Source: Hymenobacter sp. BRD128 (GTDB lineage Bacteria > Bacteroidota > Bacteroidia > Cytophagales > Hymenobacteraceae). Taken from it: a stretch of DNA of 64,000 nucleotides. Below, piece by piece: positions 40,878 through 49,360 of this stretch (the stretch's first letter is position 1; each line of letters opens with the position of its first letter). The notes below the pieces were generated by a model. It saw nothing but the letters and a program-made list of their open reading frames with translations, did not search any database and was not told the DNA's origin. The stretch is taken from NCBI RefSeq assembly GCF_013256625.1, contig NZ_CP053908.1, forward strand, positions 4,216,001 through 4,280,000, read 5' to 3'. Position numbers and translations under genes: made by a program.

Positions 40878-41471
40878 ATGAAGAATATAGTTCTCAAATT
40901 TTTTGCGCTTCTCCTATTGGCGGTAAGCTTCGCAGCTTGCAAGAAGGATTACGGTAATAAGCTTGGTCCGCTGCAGGATAGCCTAGCCGCCATCCCGATT
41001 ACCGTTACCAACCAAGTGTATTTTGAGCGCTTTCCGGTGGTCACTGCCAAAGTGGATACTACGCAAGGCCCTACTAATTCTACCGGCACGTTCTCGATTG
41101 CCCTTAGCATTCCCGCTGACAAGGGTAAAATTAAGGAAATCACGAAAATTGCTATGGGTAACAGCGGGGTTTCGTATCTGCAAAACTCGAGTGCTCCTAA
41201 TTACCCGGGCGCTCCCATTGCCGGTAACGGTTCTAACACTATCACGTTTTCCTCAGACCTGCCTACCGTACGTGCGTACAGCCGCCAGCTAGCGGCAAGC
41301 GCTGTTAAAGGCACGGCCTACGTCTTTACCGGTCAGACAAAGCGGTTGAGCCAAACGCTCACTCCAAACCCAACCCCGCAGACCCCTAATCAACTTCGTT
41401 TCTTCTTCCTCGTTACACTGGAAGATGGTACACAACTCATTTCCACCGAAGTGGATGTGCGTCTGATATAG
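40878..41471 (+). CDS. Surface lipoprotein of the SusCD operon
   Basis: A 197-residue lipoprotein (Cys21 in SFAACKKD). It has beta-rich sequence with NSTGTFSIALSIPADKGKIKEITKI and ends FFLVTLEDGTQLISTEVDVRLI. It follows susD by 36 bp in the same operon. Accessory lipoproteins at this position often bind the same substrate at the surface. I do not recognise a named domain. A shared terminator follows it. Confidence 0.82.
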   Translation: MKNIVLKFFALLLLAVSFAACKKDYGNKLGPLQDSLAAIPITVTNQVYFERFPVVTAKVDTTQGPTNSTGTFSIALSIPADKGKIKEITKIAMGNSGVSYLQNSSAPNYPGAPIAGNGSNTITFSSDLPTVRAYSRQLAASAVKGTAYVFTGQTKRLSQTLTPNPTPQTPNQLRFFFLVTLEDGTQLISTEVDVRLI

Positions 41472-41494
41472 AAAAGATTAAATTGAACAATAAA

Positions 41495-41530
41495 AAAGAG
41501 CCCTGGCACATTGTCAGGGCTCTTTTTTTG
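41495..41530. terminator. Bidirectional terminator between the sus operon and metX
   Basis: An AGAGCCCTG/CAGGGCTCT hairpin flanked by A6 on the left and T7 on the right, so it can act for both convergent transcripts: the lipoprotein gene ending at 41471 and metX ending at 41555. Confidence 0.92.
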
Positions 41531-41554
41531 ATAGTTAGCGCTCGTCGCCGCTAG

Positions 41555-42583
41555 CTATTCGGCCAGCGCTGCTGCATAAAATGCCTCCAAGGCCTGCGTG
41601 ATTTTACCCGTTTCGAGCAAAAATCCGTCGTGACCGAAGCTCGAATCCAACTCTCCGTACACTGCCCCCGGAATGCCCTCGGCAATGGCCTGCTGCTCGC
41701 TGAGTGGGAAGAGCACATCGGAGGTAATGCCCAGCACCAGCGTGCGCGCCCGAATGGTGGCCAGCGCCGCCGCCACGCCGCCCCGGCCCCGGCCCAGGTT
41801 ATGCGAATCCATGGCCCGCGTGAGCACCACGTAGCTGTAGGCGTCGAAGCGGGCCACGAGCTTATTGCCCTGGTAGCGCTGGTAAGAGCTGGCCCGAAAG
41901 TCGCGTAAGACGTCGTTGGTCGGCTCGGTCTGGGTACTGCCGTAGGCCTCGTAACTGCGGTAGCTGAGCAGCGCCACGGCGCGGGCCGCCGCTAGGCCGG
42001 CATCGCCGCCGCCGGGCCGGTTTTCGTGGTAGGTGGCATCGGCCTCGATGGCTAGCCGCTGCGCCTCATTAAAGGCAATGCCCCAGGCCGAGTGCCGGGC
42101 GCTGGTAGCAATAACTGCTAGATGGCCAATAGCTTCGGGGTGGCTGGCCGCCCATTCCAGCGCCTGCTGCCCGCCCAGCGAGCCGCCGATGAGCGTGTGA
42201 ATGTACCCTAGCCCCAACTCTTGGCGCAGCGCCTCGTGGGCGGCCACCAGGTCGCGGATGGTGAGCAGCGGAAATGCCTGAAAGCGCCCGAGCTCGGTGG
42301 CGGGGTCGGGGTCGAGCGGGCAGGTACTGCCGTAGCACGACCCCAATACATTGGCGCACACGATAAACCAGTCGGCCGGGTCAAAAAAACAGCCTTCTCC
42401 AAACAGCCCCGGCCACCAGTCGAGCACGTCGGCATTGGCCGTGAGGGCGTGGCACACCCACACCACGTTATCGCGGGTGGCGTTGAGCTGCCCCCAGGTG
42501 CGGTAGGCAACCCGCGCGCCGGTCAGCACCTCGCCGCTTTCCAGGAGAAATGGGTCGGGTAAGGAGAACAATAAAGCAGACAT
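41555..42583 (-). CDS. metX: Homoserine O-acetyltransferase
   Basis: A 342-residue MetX, an alpha/beta-hydrolase-fold acyltransferase that makes O-acetylhomoserine (or O-succinylhomoserine) from homoserine. The nucleophile elbow GGSLGG (Ser135) is in LIGGSLGGQQALEWA. Also typical are VWVCHALTANADV, GSCYGSTCP, FPLLTIRDLV, DSHNLGRGRGG, LGITSDVLFPLSEQ (Asp) and FGHDGFLLE (His). Acetyl versus succinyl specificity cannot be decided from sequence alone. It follows metY on the same strand with a hairpin between them. Confidence 0.96.
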   Translation of the reverse strand: MSALLFSLPDPFLLESGEVLTGARVAYRTWGQLNATRDNVVWVCHALTANADVLDWWPGLFGEGCFFDPADWFIVCANVLGSCYGSTCPLDPDPATELGRFQAFPLLTIRDLVAAHEALRQELGLGYIHTLIGGSLGGQQALEWAASHPEAIGHLAVIATSARHSAWGIAFNEAQRLAIEADATYHENRPGGGDAGLAAARAVALLSYRSYEAYGSTQTEPTNDVLRDFRASSYQRYQGNKLVARFDAYSYVVLTRAMDSHNLGRGRGGVAAALATIRARTLVLGITSDVLFPLSEQQAIAEGIPGAVYGELDSSFGHDGFLLETGKITQALEAFYAAALAE

Positions 42584-42665
42584 AACAGGCTATTAAACAA
42601 GGCGGATAAAAAAGCGGCTAGCGGCGGAAGCCAGTAGTGGCCGATTAGCGGCTTCTGTAATACAA

Positions 42666-42697
42666 AATGGTGCCCCAGCTTTTGCCGGGGCACCATT
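42666..42697 (-). terminator. Hairpin between metY and metX
   Basis: Exact 11-bp arms (42666-42676 and 42687-42697; AATGGTGCCCC with its complement), with TTTTGT following on the minus strand. It lies just after the metY stop, so metX expression from the metY promoter may be partly reduced. Confidence 0.75.
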
Positions 42698-42716
42698 CTA
42701 TAAGGAGTTATTTTTC

Positions 42717-44102
42717 TTATACTTCCAGCGGCTGGGCGTGCTCCGGCTCGGGCTCCGGAATCGTATCGGTCGCCTCATCCGTGCCCTTCGGCGCGGTGGC
42801 AGCGGCGGCCGCCAGTGCCTGCTTCAGGTCGGCTTTGATGTCCTCAAAATGCTCGATGCCCACCGATAGGCGCAGCAGCGTGGGCGTCACGCCCGAGGCG
42901 AGCTGCTCCTGCTCGCTCAGCTGCTGGTGCGTAGTGGCCGAAGGCTGAATGATGAGCGTCTTGGCATCGCCCACGTTAGCCAGGTGGCTGATTAGCTTGA
43001 GGTTATCAATTAGGGCCGTGGCCGTGTCTTTGCTGCCGTGCAGGGCAAACGATAGCACGCCGCCGAAGCCGCGCTTCAGGTACTTGGCGGCCGTGGCGTG
43101 GTGCGGGCTGCTGGCTAGCCCAGGGTAATTCACGTGTGCCACCTGCGGATGCTGCTCTAGCCACTGGGCTATTTTGAGGGCATTCTCGACGGTGCGCTCC
43201 ACGCGCAGGCTCAGGGTTTCGAGGCCTTGCAGCAGCAGGAAGGAGTTGAAGGGACTAATGGCCGGACCGAAATCACGCAGGCCTTCTACCCGAGCGCGGA
43301 TGATGAAGGCAATGTTGCCAAACGGCCCATTCTTCCCAAATACATCGTTGAAAACCAGGCCGTGGTAGCCTTCGCTAGGCTCGGTAAACTGCGGGTATTT
43401 GCCGTTGCCGAAGTCGTAGGTGCCACCATCCACAATCACGCCGCCTACGCTGGTGCCGTGGCCGCCAATCCACTTCGTGGCCGATTCCACCACAATATCG
43501 GCGCCGTGCTTGAGGGGTTGAAACAGGAAGCCACCCGCGCCAAAGGTGTTGTCGACTACCAGCGGCAAGTCGTGCTTTTTGGCCACGGCCGCCACGCGCT
43601 CAAAATCGGGCACGCTAAAGCTCGGGTTGCCAATGGTTTCGAGGTAAATAGCGCGGGTCTTGCCGTCAATCAGCGCCTCAATGCTGTCGGCATCGTCGCC
43701 GTCGGCAAAGCGCGCTTCTATGCCTAAGCGCTTGAAAGCCACCTTAAACTGGTTGTAGGTGCCGCCGTAGAGGTAGGAGCTCGACACAATATTATCGCCG
43801 GGCTGCAGGATGTTGTTCAGGGCAATGAACTGCGCCGCCTGGCCCGAGCCCACGGCCAGGGCCGCCACGCCACCTTCGAGCGCGGCAATGCGCTGCTCGA
43901 ATACGTCGGTGGTGGGGTTCATCAGGCGGGTATAAATATTACCAAACTCCTTCAGCGCGAATAGATTAGCGCCGTGCTCCGCGTTCTTGAATACATAGCT
44001 GGTGGTCTGGTGAATGGGCACTGCGCGCGAGCCAGTGGTGGGGTCGGGCTGCTGGCCGGCGTGGAGTTGCAGGGTTTCAAAGTGCAGGTTTTGAGTGGCC
44101 AT
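42717..44102 (-). CDS. metY: O-acetylhomoserine sulfhydrylase-type PLP enzyme
   Basis: A 461-residue Cys/Met-metabolism PLP enzyme, which makes homocysteine from O-acetylhomoserine and sulfide. Features are FETLQLHAGQQPDPTTGSRAVPI, YTRLMNPTTDVFEQRIAALEGG, AVGSGQAAQ, DNTFGAGG (Asp contacting PLP) and the Schiff-base lysine in VESATKWIGGHG (Lys210). The C-terminus HQQLSEQEQLASGV...LSVGIEH is normal. A further tail of about 30 residues, rich in Ala, Glu and Pro, is extra. It is preceded by a 460-bp leader with a SAM riboswitch. Confidence 0.95.
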   Translation of the reverse strand: MATQNLHFETLQLHAGQQPDPTTGSRAVPIHQTTSYVFKNAEHGANLFALKEFGNIYTRLMNPTTDVFEQRIAALEGGVAALAVGSGQAAQFIALNNILQPGDNIVSSSYLYGGTYNQFKVAFKRLGIEARFADGDDADSIEALIDGKTRAIYLETIGNPSFSVPDFERVAAVAKKHDLPLVVDNTFGAGGFLFQPLKHGADIVVESATKWIGGHGTSVGGVIVDGGTYDFGNGKYPQFTEPSEGYHGLVFNDVFGKNGPFGNIAFIIRARVEGLRDFGPAISPFNSFLLLQGLETLSLRVERTVENALKIAQWLEQHPQVAHVNYPGLASSPHHATAAKYLKRGFGGVLSFALHGSKDTATALIDNLKLISHLANVGDAKTLIIQPSATTHQQLSEQEQLASGVTPTLLRLSVGIEHFEDIKADLKQALAAAAATAPKGTDEATDTIPEPEPEHAQPLEV

Positions 44103-44270
44103 GAGGCTAAGAGGTTAAAAAATTAGTAGTAATGAGCGAGGAAAAAGTGGCTGGGTAATCCTAGCCCGGCCGCGCCGCCGCGGCCGGCCGTCGCTGAAAA
44201 GCGAAAGGGTAGCGAAAACCCCGGTCGAAGCTCCGTGCTGTTGGTTTCGGGCCTTATCTCTTTTGCACTG

Positions 44271-44321
44271 CTACCGCACAAGCACTTGAATTTCAAGATT
44301 ATGAGCGCGGGCTAGCCGCAT
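44271..44321 (-). other. Candidate 16-residue leader ORF in the metY leader
   Basis: In the minus-strand leader between riboswitch and metY, an ATG at 44321 opens MRLARAHNLEIQVLVR and stops at 44271. The same frame is open further upstream (to 44492), so the start is uncertain. Its position suggests a regulatory or leader peptide, but no homology claim is made. Confidence 0.35.
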
Positions 44322-44563
44322 CAGTTGGCCGCAGCTGTGGCTAGGCCAGCGGCTGCGAGCACTACCCGCAAAAGAGAAAAAAAGCAAAAAGCGCCGGGCC
44401 TTAGCCTTGGCAACAACAGCACATTCGCATTCGCTGGCGCAAAGGCGCCGGGCTAGCCGATACCGACGAGAATGGCCCAAAGCTGCGCGCAAAAGCGACG
44501 CAAGGGACGGAAACAGCGAAGAAGGGTAGGTGTGCCATGGGTACTCGAGTTATAGACCCCCGG

Positions 44564-44651
44564 GCGGCGCGTGGCAGCTACCGGGGTAGGAATTGGCACC
44601 TTTCAGTGGGTGAAGGTTGCCAGCGGGTCAAAGAGCCTAATCTCTCGCCGC
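44564..44651 (-). promoter_or_regulatory. SAM-I-type riboswitch upstream of metY
   Basis: Minus strand: GCGGCG (44646-44651) pairs with CGCCGC (44564-44569) as P1. Inside are GAGAG, TTGACCCGCTGGCAACC, then GGTGCCAATTCC after a short hairpin, the same conserved order as the S-box before metH. A P4-like hairpin GGTAGCTGCC follows. It lies between a good promoter (44713-44743) and metY. Classification as SAM-I is likely; a divergent subtype is possible. Confidence 0.82.
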
Positions 44652-44712
44652 TTCTGTATAAAACTTACTAAAACTGCCCTGCCTGCTGCGGGGAGTACCG
44701 GATTGGTAGGGG

Positions 44713-44743
44713 CAAAGATAGTGTAGCGCACGATATGCGCAAG
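44713..44743 (-). promoter_or_regulatory. Bacteroidota-type promoter for metY-metX
   Basis: Minus strand: CTTG, 19 bases, then TATCTTTG (-7, positions 44713-44720). This matches the TTTG-N19-TAnnTTTG layout of the primary sigma factor of Bacteroidota. The start point would fall about 50 bp upstream of the riboswitch. Confidence 0.75.
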
Positions 44744-44802
44744 GTCGCTCACGCAAAAGTCAAAAATATTTTTTGCGCTCCCGGTGGAAGAGTGGTGCTT
44801 AC

Positions 44803-44838
44803 AAACAAAAAGGCCACCCCAATAGTGGAGTGGCTTTT
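44803..44838 (-). terminator. Terminator after the LysM gene
   Basis: AAAAG-GCCACCCC pairs imperfectly with GGAGTGGCTTTT around a short loop; T5 follows on the minus strand. It lies 25 bp after the LysM gene stop codon. Confidence 0.75.
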
Positions 44839-44863
44839 CTCACCTTTTTTCTGCAAAAAGTAC

Positions 44864-45160
44864 CTAGATACTAGGTAGGGTTAACTCCTGGCCCACTTCT
44901 ATGTGGTCGGGGTTAGAGCCGATGATGGCCTTATTGGCCTCGTATATCTGGTGCCATTTAGCGGCGTCGCCGTAGTGGTTTTTAGCAATTTTGGAGAGCG
45001 AATCACCGCTTACTACCGTATAGCTGGTGCCGGCGGCAGCAGAATTAGCGGTGTTGGCAGCATTGCTGTTGCCGAAAAAATCGGTGCCACCAGCGGCCGG
45101 CTGCGCCGGTGCAGCGGGCTTTTTATCACCCTCATTATTCAAAAAATCGAGCAGGCCCAT
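44864..45160 (-). CDS. Small LysM-domain protein
   Basis: A 98-residue protein with an N-terminal MGLLDFLNNEGDKKP, an Ala/Asn-rich linker and a C-terminal LysM motif (YTVVSGDSLSKIAKNHYGDAAKWHQIYEANKAII...VGQELTLP). LysM binds peptidoglycan or chitin-like glycans. There is no signal peptide, as in the YgaU/BON-LysM type small proteins, so the site of action is unclear. It is monocistronic with its own terminator. Confidence 0.9.
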   Translation of the reverse strand: MGLLDFLNNEGDKKPAAPAQPAAGGTDFFGNSNAANTANSAAAGTSYTVVSGDSLSKIAKNHYGDAAKWHQIYEANKAIIGSNPDHIEVGQELTLPSI

Positions 45161-45331
45161 GTGACAAATGCGGTTAAAGTGTGAAAGAAAAGCGCGTCCG
45201 TAAAGCGGGGTGCTTTTGAGCCTTTTACGGCGGCAGTTGCGCAGGGTTACTACGGATAACTAAAAAAAAATACGCGCGTAAGCAGGCCGGAAGCTAGGTA
45301 GCTTTTCTTTCACATTCTTTCCTTTCTCCTT

Positions 45332-45757
45332 ATGAACCTATCAACAGTTTCTTTCCGAGCTTACTTTACCTCGCTACTGAGTGCGCTTGCCGTTTTGTTC
45401 GTTGTTTCGTCTTGCGGTGGCGGCGACAAAGGCAAGGTAGAAGATGCAGCTACCTTGTATGGCTCAGGTAGTAAAACATGGGTAACTGATAAGCAGACAG
45501 ATGCTTCGGGCAGCAAAATGAAGCTAGATGATGCTGCCAAAGAAGCAGAGTTTACTTTTACCGCCACCAATTTTACCGCTAGCGAAGGCGGCCAAAGCCA
45601 GACCGGAACCTACACGTTTGACCAAGCTGCCAAGACCTTGACGCTTACGCCCCAAGGTGGCTCGACAGCCAATACCTTTAAAGTAGAGAAGCTGACCAGC
45701 GACAAGCTATCGCTGTCGGGCACCAGCGGCGCCATGTACGTGCTGAAGGCTAAATAA
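45332..45757 (+). CDS. Lipocalin-like small lipoprotein
   Basis: A 141-residue lipoprotein (Cys28 in FVVSSC, then GGGDKGK). The mature part resembles a lipocalin-like beta-sheet protein: LYGSGSKTWVTDKQT, FTATNFTASEGGQSQTGTYTFDQAAKTLTLTPQGG, DKLSLSGTSG. Such proteins are common in Bacteroidota and their ligands are mostly unknown. It is monocistronic, with a strong terminator. Confidence 0.85.
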   Translation: MNLSTVSFRAYFTSLLSALAVLFVVSSCGGGDKGKVEDAATLYGSGSKTWVTDKQTDASGSKMKLDDAAKEAEFTFTATNFTASEGGQSQTGTYTFDQAAKTLTLTPQGGSTANTFKVEKLTSDKLSLSGTSGAMYVLKAK

Positions 45758-45787
45758 TCAGGACTTGAACAGGGCTTATGCCCAGCT

Positions 45788-45825
45788 AAAAGCCTCGCTC
45801 CAGTGCCGGAGCGGGGCTTTTTTTA
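45788..45825 (+). terminator. Rho-independent terminator after the lipocalin-like gene
   Basis: AAAAGCCTCGCTCC pairs with GGAGCGGGGCTTTT (one G-T-type pair) around a 6-base loop and is followed by T7, 30 bp after the stop codon. Confidence 0.92.
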
Positions 45826-45882
45826 TGTTACATACCTCGTGGGGTGTTTCAAACTAAGGCTTTAGGCCGAAATTTGGGGAAT

Positions 45883-48509
45883 ATGTCGTTTACCTTGAAT
45901 TTTGGCGGGAAGATGAGCTGGCTAGGCTGGCTTTTACTATGGGGGTGCATGGCCGTTGGAGCCCCTGAGGCTTGGGCCCAAAGCAGCCGTAGTGAGCAGC
46001 TTGCAGTGCCCGCGCGGCGAATGGCTAGCGTGAGCCCAACTGATACCACCTTCGCCGAGCTGGAGTTTTTGCGAGCGGAAATCGGGAGTGCCCGCGTGGT
46101 TTTTTTAGGCGAGCCCACGCACGGAGAGGGCAACGTGCTGGCGGCCAAAGCCCGGCTGCTGGCCTATTTGCAGCAGCGGCTAGGCTTTACGACCCTAGCC
46201 ATGGAAAGTAGTTTTTTTGACCTGCACAAGGCGCAGCGGCAGATTAGCATTGGCAAGTCGGTTGGTAAAAACCTGAATGGCAGCATTTTCCCCGTCTAGA
46301 TGCGCACGCAGGAGTTTCAGGCGGTGGTGCCGCTGGTGGGGCCGGATGGCTTGCGCGTGATGGGCTTTGACCCGCAGCTGGGGGGCGATTATAGCGACGA
46401 CCTGGTAGATGACCTGGACGATTTTCTGGATGAGGAGCAGGGCAACAAGGCCATTAACTATGATCTGCTGGATGAGGCGGTGAGCTACATGGCTGAGCAC
46501 TATGCCTTTTCGCCTAACCTGCACCTGGCCGACGTGGAGGCCGAGCTAGCCAAAGCCGAGCCGCTGCTGCGCAAGGCGGCCGCCGCGCCCACGGCGGCCC
46601 GGCGCAACGACGCGCTTTTTTGGCAGCAGTGCTTGCGCAGCCTGCGGGCGCTGGCCCGCGACTATGCCACCCACGACCCTAGCGCCAAGACTGCCACCGA
46701 CTGGGTAGCGGCCGACAGCAACCAGCGCGATGCTCAAATGGCGGATAACCTGCTGTGGTACCTGCGCCAGCACCCCACCGAAAAAGTGGTCTGCTGGGGC
46801 GCGCTGCCTCATTTTGCCAACCAAGTGGGCGTACTGAACAGCGAAGAATTGCGCAGCTACCAGCCGATGGGCCAGGCGGTAAAGGCGGCCCTGCCGCCGG
46901 GGCAGGTATACATCCTGGGTACCCTGGCGGGGGGCGGCAGCCACGGCCTGCCCGGCACCGCGGGCGTGCCCGTACCCCCGCCCGCCGCCGGTACGCTGGA
47001 GGTCAGCCTGCTAGCTTTGGATACGCCCTTCGCCTTTGTGAGCCTGCGGCATGATGCGCCCGGCCGCCAGCTTACCACGTATGCCTTTGACTACCAGCCC
47101 CTGGCCGGGCCCTGGAGTGAGGTGGTAGATGGGTTTTTGTTTTTGCGCAGCGTGGAGCCGCCGCACCTCCTGGCTGACGCCGCTACTGCGCCAGCCGATA
47201 GTACCAGCGGCCAAACTGCTTTAAGCCAACCCGGCTCGGCCAATCCGATACCTAGCCGCACCGGGGCTACGATGCGGCGCGTGGTGGCGGTGGCCGATGT
47301 ATCGGGCCTGCGCTCGGTGCGGGGCGTTGTGCTCGACCAGCGCCGCGCGCCGGTGCCCTACGCCTCGGTAGAACTGGCTGGGCAGGGGCGGGGGACCGTA
47401 GCCGATGCCAGTGGGCATTTTGCGCTCGCGCTGCCGGGGCCCACGAAGCTGCGGGTAAGCAGCCTGGGCTACGATGCCGTAACGGTACAGTCGCCGCCCG
47501 GCACCGAGGAGCTGATGGTCGTGCTGACCCCGGCCCACTACGCGCTGGCGGAAGTGCGCGTGGCTAGCCCCCGCTCAACCCGCAGACCATTCTGAAGAAT
47601 GTTATCAAGAATATTCCGGCCAACTATGAGCAGCAGGAGTACGCCAGTGAGGTGTACGCGCACCGCCGCCTCAGCAACTTCGACACGCTGCGCTACGAAA
47701 TTGAAACGGTGAGCCGGGAGTGGGTGCCGGCCGGCTACCGGCACTACGCCAAAGGCTTTTTGATGCTGGAGCCCGGTCCGGCCCGGCAGGTAGAACAACG
47801 GCACGTGCTGGCGGGGGCAGTCCCGAAAGACTATAACGCCGCGGCGAATGGCATTGCCGGCCCGGCGGGCAGCATGGCCGACCCGGTGCGGATTTCCCCG
47901 TTATTCGTGGCGCGCAATCTGCGGAAGTTTGCCCTGAAGCTCGACAGTGTGCGCCAGCAAGGCGCGGAAACGCTGTATGTATTAAGTTTTGCGGCCCGGC
48001 GGCCCGACTATCGCAGCACCGGGATTTACCTCGCGGGCGTGTACCAGGGGCAGCTGGTGGTGCGCCAGCACGACTATGCGGTGCTGCGCTACGAGGCGCT
48101 GTGGCAAGTCGATACGGCGTACTACAACAGGGTGGCACGTCAGAATCAAAAGAAAACGAGTCTGGTAGCGCAGCTTTACGCGCAGGTATTAACCGCCAAC
48201 CGCACGACGCACGTGGTAGAGTACGCCAAGGGAGAAAACAACCGCTACTACGCCCGGCACAGCCTGGGGCAGGCGATGAGCGCTGGCCGCGTGCTCAAGA
48301 GTCGACAAAATTTTTATTATCAAAGCTTTAGCGAGCAGTTATTCAAGCCATTGCCGGGGGCTGGACCAGCGCCGGTTGCGCCTGCGGCATCCAAGGGCAG
48401 CCCGCCGCCTCCGACCCCCCAGGTACCCTATCGCCCCGAGTTTTGGAACAGCTACCAGCGGCCGGGCGGGGCACTGGCTACACCGGAGGCTCGGCCTAAG
48501 AGGGAATAG
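45883..48509 (+). pseudogene. Erythromycin-esterase-like fusion protein, disrupted
   Basis: Read through two lesions, this is about 875 residues. It has a signal peptide, an erythromycin-esterase-like domain (VVFLGEPTHGEGN, LAMESSFFDLHKAQ, DDFLDEEQ, VVCWGALPHFAN), a carboxypeptidase-regulatory-like domain (VRGVVLDQRRAPVPYASVELAG) and a C-terminal part (ILKNVIKNIPANYEQQEY...YRSTGIYLAGVY) typical of Bacteroidota proteins carrying that domain. Lesion 1: TAG at 46297-46299 where Trp would fit (FPV-W-MRTQEF). Lesion 2: a frameshift at the C5 run after GCTAG (47573-47577), where one extra C joins VASP to PLNPQTILK. The final stop codon lies inside the left end of the adjacent IS. Start chosen at ATG 45883. 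Confidence 0.82.
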
Positions 48510-49360
48510 GGAAATAAAAGAGCGATGTAAATTTGGTCTATGTTCCGCGCTGCTTACGCTACCGATTTAACCGATATGGAATGGCAACTAGCGGAGCCTT
48601 ACGTGCGCAGCAGCGGCCTTGGTCGGCCGCCACTACACAGTAAACGGGAGTTGCTCAACGCTATTTTCTACCAGTTGCGCGCGGGCGGGGCCTGGCACTT
48701 GCTGCCGCAGGACCTACCGCCCTGGCGCACGGTCTACAAGCAGTTCGAAGCCTGGCGCGAGGACGGCACCTGGGACCGGCTGCTTACGGGCCTGCGCCAG
48801 CAAGTGCGCCGACTCTCCCGCGAGACGGAACCCACGGCCGGGGCCATCGATTCGCAGTCGGTGCGCACGGGCGGTAAAAGGGGGGCTGTCACGGCTACGA
48901 CGCGGGCAAGCAAGTAGCTGGTCGTAAGCGCCATATCGTGGTCGATACCCAGCTTACCCCTGGCCGTGCTGGTGCAGGCGGCCAGCGTGCAAGACCCCGT
49001 CGGGGCTGCTCCCGTGCTGGCCGAAGCCAAGGCCAATGCTCCACAATTGCACTTGCTTTGGGCCGACGCCCGCTACCAGGGGCCGCTGGTGGCCACCGCC
49101 GCCGTGGCGTTGGGTCTACGCGTGGAGGTGGTGCGGGCCCCGCCCGGCACCAAGGGCTTCGTGGTGCTACCCCGGCGCTGGGTCGTCGAGCGCTCCTTCA
49201 GCTGGCTCAGTAAGTATCGCCGCCTAGCGGGCCGCGACTATGAAACCAATCCGCGTGTCAGTGAGGCCATTATCAAAGCTTGTTTCTGCTATCTCATGCT
49301 CCGGCGACTGGCGAAAGGGCCGCCGCCTAAACATAGCGATTGATTTTCCCTACTCCCTCT
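48499..49360 (+). mobile_element. IS5-family insertion sequence (about 862 bp)
   Basis: Terminal inverted repeats AGAGGGAATAGGGAAA (48499-48514) and AGAGGGAGTAGGGAAA (read inward from 49360) match at 15 of 16 positions. They are flanked by TA on each side (48497-48498 and 49361-49362), the short duplication known for some IS5 groups. It carries a broken transposase. Its ends supply the stop codons of both flanking genes. Confidence 0.85.
48540..49343 (+). pseudogene. IS5-family transposase, two frameshifts
   Basis: The N-terminal part reads YATDLTDMEWQLAEPYV, FYQLRAGGAWHLLPQDLPPW and AIDSQSVRTGGKRG (first Asp of the DDE triad). It then shifts at the G6 run near 48881-48886; one extra G restores GCHGYDAGKQVAGRKR. 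A second shift lies at the C4 run 48957-48960 (one base too many or two too few). The rest is intact: LLWADARYQGPL (second Asp) and RWVVERSFSWLSKYRRLAGRDYE (Glu). As sequenced it cannot be active; if the indels are read errors it would be. Confidence 0.88.

Noticed and set aside
44271..44492. 73-codon protein gene upstream of metY
   Set aside because: Its first part is Arg-rich with no family signal; only the last 16 codons are kept as a candidate leader ORF.
46297..46299. TAG read as an amino acid (alternative code or suppression)
   Set aside because: Many genes here end normally with TAG (for example metH and the SGNH hydrolase), so a single G-to-A change of a Trp codon, or an error, is simpler.
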